Source: Thermoplasmata archaeon
Lineage (GTDB): Archaea; Thermoplasmatota; Thermoplasmata; Lutacidiplasmatales; UBA184
NCBI GenBank assembly: GCA_030038885.1
Contig: JASHQY010000156.1
Coordinates: 1 to 5,905 of the forward strand
Direction of reading: 5' to 3'
Length of the DNA: 5,905 nt
Both the position numbers and the translations under genes were made by a program. Shown piece by piece: positions 1-5,905 of the stretch; within the stretch, counting starts at the first letter, position 1; each line of letters starts with the position of its first letter. Under the pieces are notes generated by a model. That model was not told where the DNA came from and did not search any database. It saw nothing but the letters and a program-made list of their open reading frames with translations.

Positions 1-70
1 GACGGGACCCGGGCACGATTCTGGCCCTCGCCGCGTGGAACGGTACGCGCCGCTCGCACAACCGGGGTCG

Positions 71-88
71 CCGGCGGGTCCTCGCCGG
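71..88 (-). terminator. Small hairpin after the cyclase stop codon, weak terminator candidate
   Basis: On the minus strand CCGGCG (88-83), loop AGGACC (82-77) and CGCCGG (76-71) make a perfect 6-bp stem starting three bases past the TGA at 92-94. No T-run follows, only GGTTGT shortly after, so termination here is uncertain. Confidence 0.2.
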
Positions 89-91
89 GGC

Positions 92-3000
92 TCAGCCGAC
101 GCCCGGGAGCGGGGGCGCCGGTGCTCCGACCTTGGACCGGAACTCGAGCGCCTGCTCCCGGAGCGACGCCGCCCGACGTGACTCTCCGGACGACGCGCAG
201 AGGCCGGCGAGCTCTTCGAGCGTCTGCGCCCACTCGTACTGCCACCCGAGCTGCTTCCAGAGGCCGGCCGACTCCTGGAGCGCGGCGATGGCCGCGGGCG
301 CGTCGCCTCGCGCCGCCCGCGCGGCGGCCTCCGCGCGGAGCCGGAACGCCCGACCGAGCGGCTCCCCGAACGCGCGGTCGAGCTCGGTCAGTTCGGTGAG
401 GCACCGCTCCGCCTCGGCGGGGTCGCCCGCGTCCAGGTGCGCGCGGACGAGGTAGGCGAGGGTCTCGAGGAGGAACAGCGTGTCGATCGCGGGAGGACCG
501 GCCTTGCGGCAGAGCCCGTGCGCGGTGCGCAAGTGCTCGATCGCGGCGAGCGGCCGTCCCCGGGCGAGCGCGCACTGCGCGAGCGCGGTCTGCGCGGACG
601 CGTTGTCGCTCCAGTCGCCGCCCTCCGCGAGGAGGCGCTCGACCTCCCAGAGCAGCTTCTCCGCGCGCTCGACCTCGCCGCGGGCGAGCGCGACCTCGGC
701 GAGGACGACGATCGCGGTCGGGCGCTCGCGGTGCGGGTCCCCCGCGACGAACGCGCGGTGGCCGAGCGCGGCCGCCTCGGCCTTCGGCAGGTCGCCGAGG
801 CGCCAGTGGATGAACGGGACGATGTTCCCCTGGAAGAACATCTCGTGCAGGACGTCGTGCCCGCTCCGGGCGTAGGCGATCGCGTCGTCGCTCACCCGCA
901 GGGCCCCGCGGCCATCGCCGCGCATCTGCACGAGCGCGAGCGCCTGGAGGCCCATCACGTTCGGGACGACCGGCCGCGCGTCCGCCTTCCGCGCGAGCGC
1001 GAGCGCCGTCTCGAGGTACTCCCAGACCCGGTCGTTCTCTCCCGGCGGGAGGATCGTCGCCAGCATCATCCGGGCGGTCGCCTCGACCCGGAGCGCGCCG
1101 ACCTGGCCGGCGACCTCGATCGCCTTCACCCAGCTCTCGCGCGCCTCGGGGATCCGGATCTCCTGGAACATCACGAGCCCCATCGCGTCGTACATGCGGG
1201 CGAGCTCGACGCTCGGCCCGCCGGTCTCGAGCAGGCGGCGGGCCCTCTCGAGATGCTCGAGCGCCCGCACGGGCTCGTTGTGGGCGCTGATCCGTCGGGC
1301 GATGCCGGTGTGCACCGCGCCCGCCTCGGTCGTCAGGCCCAGCCGCTCGTACAGCTCGGCCGCCGCCCGCATCGAGCGGTACGCTTCGCTGTGGCGGCCG
1401 AGGATGTCCATCTGGTCGCCGACGTTGAACAGGACCTGCGCGTGCCGCTGGTCGTCCGGCTGGGACGCGAGCAAGGCGCCCGCCGATTCGTAGAGACGGA
1501 TCGCCTCGTCGCGGGCGAACAGGCGGGACGCCGCCTCCGCGGCGAGGAGCGTGTACTCGAGCGCCTTCCCGGGCTCGTTCGCCCGGAGGAACTGGTGCGC
1601 GAGCTCGCCGGGCGGGACCTCCACTCCCTCGGTCGCGAGCGCCTCGAGGACCTCGGCGGCCCGGGCGTGGTACTCGGTCCGCCGCACGAGACCGATCCCC
1701 TCGTAGAGCGCCTCGACCACCGACCGGTGCGAGAACGCGTAGACCGAGCGTCCCGGGCCGAGCGGCCGCTCTTCGAGGATCCGCGCGCGCACGGCCTCCT
1801 CGAGGCGCGGCAGGAGCTCTTGGGCGGACGCCCCGGTGACCCGCCGCAGCGCGTCGAACGAGAACTGGGAGCCGAGCACCGCGGCCGGGCCGAGGAGCTC
1901 GACGGTCCGGGGGGCCAGCTGCGCGAGGCGCTCCCGGACGATCTCCTGGATGCCGGGCGGGAGCCGAAGCTCGACGCCCGGCTTCGGCGCCCACCCCGCG
2001 TCGGTCCAGACCAGCGATCCGTCGGCGACCAGCGCGCGGATCATCGCCTCGAGGATCATCGGGTTCCCTCCCGACTTCTCGTAGAGCGGGGCCGCGAGGT
2101 CGCCGCCCGACGGGGGCAGACGGCCGCGGAGCATCTGGCGGAGGAAGTCGACCGACGCGGAGGCGTCGAAGGGGCGGAGCGCGATCGGCACGAGCCGGCC
2201 CTCGGCCCCGAGCCCGGCGACGACGGCGAGGAGGGGGCCGAGGTCCGTGACCGGCTCGTCCCGGTACGACAGCACGACGAGGATCGGCACGTCGGCGATC
2301 CGCCGCCCGAGGTGCTCGACGAAGCGCAGCGATGCGCTCCCGAGCCACTGGGCGTCGTCGAGGACAACGACCAGCGGGGCCTCCCGGCTGAGGTTCTCGA
2401 GGAAGCGCCGCAGCCCGTCGAAGAACCGGGACTCGGACGATTCCTCGCCCGGGGGCGCCTCCGCGGCGCGACCGAGCCGGGACTTGAGCTCGGGGACGAG
2501 CCGGGCGACCTCGACCGCGCACTCCTCGCACGCGCGGTAGAGGAGCGGGTTCGGAGCCTCCCGGGCGAAGTCCCGCACCGCCTCCGACCAGGACGTGAAC
2601 GGCGCGGCGCTCGGGCCCCGGTCGGCCCGACCGCGCAGGACGCGGGCGCCGTCCTTCTCCGCCCGGGCGGCGAACTCGCCCGCGAGGCGGGACTTGCCGA
2701 CCCCCGCCTCGCCGGAGATGGCGATCGTCGCTCCGTGACCCGCCCGCAGGGCAGCCGCGATGCCCTTCAGCCGGTCGAGCGCGTCCCTGCGGTCGGTGAA
2801 GGGAGTCGCTTCCGCGAGGTTCGGCGGAGTCCAGGGCAGTTCGAGCCGATAGACCGCGACCGGCGTCTCGATGTTCTTGAGATGCGCTCCCGGGACGACC
2901 TGCATCGCGTAGGGGACCTTGTTCTGCACCTGCTCGAACACCGGGCCGCTCACGCAGATCCCGCCGGTCTCGGCGAGCGGCTCGATCCGCGCCGCGATGT

Positions 3001-3349
3001 TCACCGCGTCGCCGTAGACGTCGTTCTCGGTGTGGACGACGTCCCCGACGTGGATCCCCACCCGGAGGTCGACGCGCTGCCCCGGGACGTCCCGGTTCCG
3101 CTCGAACAGTTGCCGCTGGAACTCGACCGCGCATTCGGTCGCGTCGAGCGCGCTGTCGAACACGACCAGCGCGCCGTCGCCCATCGTCTTCACTTCCCGA
3201 CCGGCGAAGCGCGCGACCACCGGGCGGACGATCGCCCGCTGCTCCTCCATCATCCGCAGGGCGAGTGGCTCGTCGCGCTGGGTGAGGGCCGAGAACCCGA
3301 CCATGTCGGTGAACATGATCGCGGCCAGGCGCCGCCGACCCTCGGGCAC
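92..3349 (-). CDS. Class III adenylate cyclase fused to STAND/AAA-type ATPase and TPR region
   Basis: Predicted cytoplasmic signalling enzyme of 1085 residues making cAMP from ATP. Residues ~5-172 are a class III cyclase domain: metal-binding D15 (FTDMVGFS) and D58 (MGDG), adenine-selecting K54 and D110, and transition-state N117 and R121 (VNIAAR) are all present, so a homodimer could form two active sites. Residues ~180-550 form a STAND/AAA-like ATPase: Walker A GEAGVGKS (213-220), Walker B LVVVLDDAQW (326-335), SYRDE (361-365), SGGNP (426-430), then a winged-helix-like part ending near FSHRSVVEALYE. Residues ~580-1070 are TPR-like helical pairs, probably a ligand or partner sensor. No signal peptide, membrane segment or C-terminal LuxR HTH is seen, unlike some mycobacterial relatives. 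The GTG start is the only start codon in this frame between the preceding gene's stop and the domain; the internal ATGs (M11, M16) would cut into the catalytic strand. The ligand and true nucleotide product are unknown. Confidence 0.93.
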   Translation of the reverse strand: MPEGRRRLAAIMFTDMVGFSALTQRDEPLALRMMEEQRAIVRPVVARFAGREVKTMGDGALVVFDSALDATECAVEFQRQLFERNRDVPGQRVDLRVGIHVGDVVHTENDVYGDAVNIAARIEPLAETGGICVSGPVFEQVQNKVPYAMQVVPGAHLKNIETPVAVYRLELPWTPPNLAEATPFTDRRDALDRLKGIAAALRAGHGATIAISGEAGVGKSRLAGEFAARAEKDGARVLRGRADRGPSAAPFTSWSEAVRDFAREAPNPLLYRACEECAVEVARLVPELKSRLGRAAEAPPGEESSESRFFDGLRRFLENLSREAPLVVVLDDAQWLGSASLRFVEHLGRRIADVPILVVLSYRDEPVTDLGPLLAVVAGLGAEGRLVPIALRPFDASASVDFLRQMLRGRLPPSGGDLAAPLYEKSGGNPMILEAMIRALVADGSLVWTDAGWAPKPGVELRLPPGIQEIVRERLAQLAPRTVELLGPAAVLGSQFSFDALRRVTGASAQELLPRLEEAVRARILEERPLGPGRSVYAFSHRSVVEALYEGIGLVRRTEYHARAAEVLEALATEGVEVPPGELAHQFLRANEPGKALEYTLLAAEAASRLFARDEAIRLYESAGALLASQPDDQRHAQVLFNVGDQMDILGRHSEAYRSMRAAAELYERLGLTTEAGAVHTGIARRISAHNEPVRALEHLERARRLLETGGPSVELARMYDAMGLVMFQEIRIPEARESWVKAIEVAGQVGALRVEATARMMLATILPPGENDRVWEYLETALALARKADARPVVPNVMGLQALALVQMRGDGRGALRVSDDAIAYARSGHDVLHEMFFQGNIVPFIHWRLGDLPKAEAAALGHRAFVAGDPHRERPTAIVVLAEVALARGEVERAEKLLWEVERLLAEGGDWSDNASAQTALAQCALARGRPLAAIEHLRTAHGLCRKAGPPAIDTLFLLETLAYLVRAHLDAGDPAEAERCLTELTELDRAFGEPLGRAFRLRAEAAARAARGDAPAAIAALQESAGLWKQLGWQYEWAQTLEELAGLCASSGESRRAASLREQALEFRSKVGAPAPPLPGVG

Positions 3350-3370
3350 GACCCCCGAAGGAACGGTCGG

Positions 3371-3380
3371 GGAATAATGA
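3371..3380 (-). promoter_or_regulatory. Putative archaeal TATA box (box A) for the cyclase gene
   Basis: On the minus strand this reads TCATTATTCC; ATTATT is the only AT-rich hexamer in a very GC-rich gap. It covers positions -29 to -24 before the GTG start, centred near -26, which is the known spacing of an archaeal TATA box from a transcription start. That would place the transcript start at or beside the GTG, giving a leaderless mRNA. In agreement, there is no well-spaced Shine-Dalgarno: the only G-run (GGGGG) lies at -7 to -3, too close. No clear purine-rich BRE precedes it, and no bacterial -35 is found at the matching distance from CATTAT read as a -10. The match to TTTAWATA is weak. 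Confidence 0.4.
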
Positions 3381-3449
3381 CGCGGGTGGGGGGTGCAGCC
3401 CGCTTCGGGGCCGAGCGCCCCGAGGGTCGCTCGTGGTCCCCGGGAGGCG

Positions 3450-3469
3450 CCCGGGCGATCGCGCCCGGG
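3450..3469 (-). terminator. GC hairpin just after the repeat-protein stop codon, possible terminator
   Basis: On the minus strand CCCGGGCG (3469-3462), loop CGAT (3461-3458) and CGCCCGGG (3457-3450) form a perfect 8-bp stem with a 4-base loop, starting only four bases past the TAA at 3474-3476. There is no T-run after it, which argues against a classical intrinsic terminator and against the T-tract terminators usual in archaea. It may instead stabilise the 3' end of the message. An alternative stem can form between 3439-3444 and 3450-3455 (both CCCGGG). Confidence 0.35.
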
Positions 3470-3473
3470 GGCT

Positions 3474-5905
3474 TTAGCGATCGCCCGCGCGAACGGGCGC
3501 CGAGCCGGCGGGGTCGCTCCCGGAGCTCGTCCCCGACGCGGCAGGATCCGAGGGGGTCGCGACGGCCGGAACGGCGGAAGCCGTCACCCGGAACGAGGTG
3601 CTCGCCGTCTGGCCTCCGGGGTCGGTGGTGGTCACGGTCGTCCCGGACGCGCCGGCGGGGACCTTGAGGGTGCAGCTGAACGCTCCGGTCGACGCGGTCG
3701 TGAGCGAGCCCTTCGCGCACGCCGAGATCGTCACTCCGTCGAAGACGAGGCCGACCGTGGCGAACACCGAGAAGCCGGTGCCCGAGACCGTGACGGTCGT
3801 CCCGACCGGGCCCGACGAGGGCGAGACGGAGATCCTCGGGACCGTGACCACGAACGACGCGATCGCCCGCTGCCCCCCGACGTCGGTCGCGGTCACGAGC
3901 GACGACGAGGTTCCGCGCGGCACCGCGATCGTGCACGCGAACTGCCCGAGACCCGTGGTCTCGAGGGAGCCCGTCGCGCACGCGGAGACCGCCACCCCGT
4001 CGAAATTCAGCGCCACCGGGCTCGAGACGGAGAAGCCGATCCCCTCCACGAGGACGGTCGCGCCCACCGGGCCCCCTCCGGGGAGCACGGCGAGGAGCGG
4101 CACCGTCACGACGAAGCTCGCCCACGCGCTCTCCCCGCCCACGTCGGTCGCGAGGACCGTCCAGGACGACGTGCGCGCCGGCACCGTCACGGTGCAGCTC
4201 ACGGTCCCCGACGCGCCCGTCGTGAGCGAGCCCGAGAGGCAGCTCGAGATCCGGACCCCGTCGAACACGAGCGACTCGAGCGGAGCGGACACCGAGAACC
4301 CCGTGCCCGACACCGTCACGGTCGCGCCCACCGGGCCCTGGCCCGGAGCGACCGAGAGCGTCGGGGTCGTCACCGTGAACGAGGCGGTCGCGCTCGCGCC
4401 GCTCGCGTCCACGGCGAGGACGCTCGTCGACGAAGTGCCCGGCGGCACCCGGAGCGTGCAACTGAAGGATCCCGCGGCGTTCGTCGAGAGCGAGCCGCTG
4501 GTGCAGCTCGCGATCCGAACGCCGTCGAACGAGAGTGACTCGAGCTTCGACGAGGGGGAGAACCCCGTGCCCGATACCGTGACGGTCGCCCCGACCGGGC
4601 CCTGCCCGGGAGTGACGACCAGTCCCGACAGGCCGACCGTGAACGCGGCGGACGCGCTCTGGCCTCCCACGTCGGTCGCGGTCACGACCGAGGACGTCGT
4701 TCCCGAAGGCACCGGCAGCGTGCACGAGAACGCGCCCGCGGCCGACGCGGTCAGCGACCCGCTCGTGCACGCGGTCACGACGACCCCGTCGAAGACCAGC
4801 GAGCGGAGCGGAACGGACGGCGAGAAGCCGGTCCCCGAGACCGTCACCGAGGCGCCGACGGGTCCCCGGCTCGCGCTCAGGGTCAGGACGAGCGGAGTGA
4901 CCGTGAACGTCGCCGAGGCGCTCTGGCCCCCCGAGTCCGTCGCGGTCACGACCGAGGAGGTCGTTCCTGAGGGTACCGCGGACGCGCAGACGAACGCGCC
5001 CGACGCCGAGACTGCGAGCGAGCCGCTCGTGCAATTCGCGACCGGCACCCCGTCAAACTCGAGCGAGGTGAGGGTCGTGGAGGGCGTGAACCCGGCGCCC
5101 GACACCGTCACCGGCGAACCGACCGGGCCCTGGGACTCGCTCAGCGTGAGGATCAGTCCCGTGACGGTGAACGCGGCGAAGGCGGACTGGCCTCCCGCGT
5201 CGGTCGCGGTCACGGTGGAGCCGGAGGTGCCCGAGGGCACCGACAGCGTGCACGCGAACGTGCCGCCGGCCGAGGTCGTGAGCGAACCGCTCGCGCACGC
5301 GGCCACCGAGACCCCGGCGAAGACCAGCGCGGCGAGCGGGGTCGAGACCGAGAAACCGCTCCCGGTGATCGTCACGAGCGACCCCACCGGGCCCTGGGAG
5401 GCGCTCAGGTCCAGTTCGAGCGGCGTCACGGTGAACGCGGCGCTCACGGGCTGACCGCCCCCATCGGTCGCGACCACGCCCGAAGAGGTCGCCCCCGCCG
5501 GCACCGGGAATTCGCAACTGAACGTCCCGGCGGTCGTGGTCGTGAGCGAACCGACGGAGCACGCGGAGACCGCGGTCCCGCCGAGGACGAGCGCGGCCAA
5601 CGGGAGATCGGCCGAGAAGCCGGTCCCGTCGACCGTCACGGTCGCGCCCACCGGTCCCTGGTCGGGCGCGACCGAGAGGGCGAGGGTCGACACGGTGAAC
5701 GTCGCGGCCGCGCTCGCTCCGCCCGCGTCGATCGCCGTGACGGTCGAGGACGTCGTGTCCGAAGGCACCGAGAGAGCGCAGGCGAACGCCCCCGAGGCGG
5801 AGGTGCCGAGCGAACCGACCGTGCAGCCCATGATCGGCACCCCGTCGAAGTCGAGCGACGCGAGGGTCGTCAGGACCGAGAACCCGGAGCCCGACACGGT
5901 GACCG
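3474..5905 (-). CDS. Ig-like (IPT/TIG-type) repeat protein, probably surface or secreted; 5' end off the window
   Basis: This is a partial gene: the frame is open to the right edge and the first visible codons lie inside a repeat (VTVSGSGFS), so the GTG near 5897 is an internal valine, not a start. The 807 visible residues from that codon hold one partial and eight full repeats of 87-88 residues. Each follows the plan L-x-V-x-P-x-x-GPVG-x-x-VTVSGTGFS, then L-x-FDG, C-x-x-GSL, F-x-C, VP-x-GT, TD-x-GGQ-x-A and A-x-FTV. This matches beta-sandwich repeats of the IPT/TIG kind. Residues 774-807 are a Ser/Ala/Pro/Gly/Asp tail ending VRAGDR at a TAA. There is no C-terminal membrane helix or sorting motif, so any signal peptide, anchor or catalytic domain must be upstream of the window. 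The protein has no His or Tyr and only three Lys. Adhesion, S-layer-like or stalk roles are possible, but function is not shown by the sequence. Confidence 0.9.
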   Translation of the reverse strand, partial: VTVSGSGFSVLTTLASLDFDGVPIMGCTVGSLGTSASGAFACALSVPSDTTSSTVTAIDAGGASAAATFTVSTLALSVAPDQGPVGATVTVDGTGFSADLPLAALVLGGTAVSACSVGSLTTTTAGTFSCEFPVPAGATSSGVVATDGGGQPVSAAFTVTPLELDLSASQGPVGSLVTITGSGFSVSTPLAALVFAGVSVAACASGSLTTSAGGTFACTLSVPSGTSGSTVTATDAGGQSAFAAFTVTGLILTLSESQGPVGSPVTVSGAGFTPSTTLTSLEFDGVPVANCTSGSLAVSASGAFVCASAVPSGTTSSVVTATDSGGQSASATFTVTPLVLTLSASRGPVGASVTVSGTGFSPSVPLRSLVFDGVVVTACTSGSLTASAAGAFSCTLPVPSGTTSSVVTATDVGGQSASAAFTVGLSGLVVTPGQGPVGATVTVSGTGFSPSSKLESLSFDGVRIASCTSGSLSTNAAGSFSCTLRVPPGTSSTSVLAVDASGASATASFTVTTPTLSVAPGQGPVGATVTVSGTGFSVSAPLESLVFDGVRISSCLSGSLTTGASGTVSCTVTVPARTSSWTVLATDVGGESAWASFVVTVPLLAVLPGGGPVGATVLVEGIGFSVSSPVALNFDGVAVSACATGSLETTGLGQFACTIAVPRGTSSSLVTATDVGGQRAIASFVVTVPRISVSPSSGPVGTTVTVSGTGFSVFATVGLVFDGVTISACAKGSLTTASTGAFSCTLKVPAGASGTTVTTTDPGGQTASTSFRVTASAVPAVATPSDPAASGTSSGSDPAGSAPVRAGDR
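3579..5905 (-). repeat. Tandem 264-bp coding repeat, nine units (first one partial)
   Basis: Units by position, in reading order: 5685-5905 (partial), 5421-5684, 5157-5420, 4893-5156, 4629-4892, 4365-4628, 4101-4364, 3840-4100, 3579-3839. The plus-strand hexamer over the GPVG codons (mostly ACCGGG) lies at 5650, 5386, 5122, 4858, 4594, 4330, 4066 and 3805. Six of the steps are exactly 264 bp and the last is 261 bp. The last two units each lack one codon between GFS and FDG. DNA copies are diverged rather than identical. The closest pair is the fourth and fifth units, which share the run VPSGTTSSVVTATD and a 20-base identical stretch. The pattern suggests old duplications kept by selection on the fold, with unit 4/5 a more recent copy. 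Confidence 0.95.

Larger units (their letters stand above)
3350..3473. other. Intergenic gap between the repeat-protein gene and the cyclase gene
   Basis: 124 bp with no supported gene. Besides the hairpin and the TATA-like element it has the hexamer pair CCCCGA/TCGGGG in inverted order twice: 3353-3358 with 3367-3372 (8-base loop), and 3405-3410 with 3418-3423 (7-base loop, opposite order). The first pair sits between the TATA-like box and the start codon, where a repressor site could lie. In sequence this GC-rich, 6-bp pairs arise easily by chance. Confidence 0.5.

Noticed and set aside
1..16. A GTG on the minus strand at 16-14 with a GAGGG eight bases upstream, as the start of a third gene
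   Set aside because: Only five codons remain before the edge, and in GC-rich DNA a GAGGG before a GTG is common. It cannot be supported, although a downstream gene is possible.
3352..3356. GGGGG just before the cyclase GTG as a Shine-Dalgarno site
   Set aside because: It ends only two bases before the start codon, too close for ribosome positioning, and does not match GGAGG well.
437..3667. A 1076-codon open frame on the plus strand, antisense to the cyclase gene and running into the repeat gene
   Set aside because: Its product is a low-complexity Arg/Glu/Asp/Leu/Pro-rich string with no domain. It crosses the intergenic gap and two unrelated genes. High GC at the third codon position removes stop codons from antisense frames, so it is a shadow.
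3250..5034. A 594-codon minus-strand frame overlapping both genes
   Set aside because: It is Arg/Gly/Asp-rich with no recognisable domain and overlaps the well-supported frames of both genes; a frame shadow.
5008..5055. The N-C-T sequence at residues 288-290 of the repeat protein as an N-glycosylation site
   Set aside because: It occurs in only one of nine units and its middle residue is the conserved, probably disulfide-bonded Cys, so a chance match is more likely.
3598..5454. A 618-codon plus-strand open frame with its own periodic motifs (PVPDTVTVAPTGP)
   Set aside because: The periodicity is the complement of the Ig-like repeats on the minus strand. The minus-strand frame has the coherent fold pattern and the conserved Cys pairs, so it is the real one.
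5895..5897. The GTG near the right edge as the true start of the repeat protein
   Set aside because: The three preceding bases code for Thr and the one before for Val, continuing the repeat motif VTVSGSGFS, so the gene clearly extends past the window.

Overview
The window is very GC-rich (roughly 70% by eye) and holds two large genes, both read from the minus strand, with a 124-bp gap between them. There is no mobile element, RNA gene or CRISPR array that I can see.

Right part (3474-5905): the 3' end of a long repeat protein whose start lies beyond the right edge. The visible 807+ residues are one partial and eight full Ig-like (IPT/TIG-type) repeats of 87-88 residues, then a 34-residue low-complexity tail. 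Every repeat has the same Cys pair, C-X14-C. The composition (Ser/Thr/Ala/Gly/Val-rich, almost no Lys, no His or Tyr) fits an extracellular or surface protein.

Middle (3350-3473): the intergenic gap. It has a strong GC hairpin right after the stop codon of the repeat protein. Further along is the only AT-rich hexamer of the gap, centred about 26 bases before the GTG start of the next gene. That is where an archaeal TATA box sits on a leaderless transcript.

Left part (92-3349): a complete 1085-residue cytoplasmic signalling protein with an N-terminal class III nucleotide cyclase domain, a STAND/AAA-type ATPase module and a long TPR-like C-terminal half. All six canonical adenylyl cyclase residues can be placed. 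The last 91 bases (1-91) hold only a small hairpin after the stop.

Organism: by family resemblance from memory, both the cyclase N-terminus and the 'GPVGATVTVSGTGFS' repeats recall GC-rich, uncultured Thermoplasmata-type archaea. The TATA-like element and the lack of a well-placed Shine-Dalgarno agree with that. A GC-rich bacterium cannot be excluded. The two genes face the same way but probably have separate promoters. A functional link between them (cAMP signalling and a surface protein) is only a possibility from adjacency.
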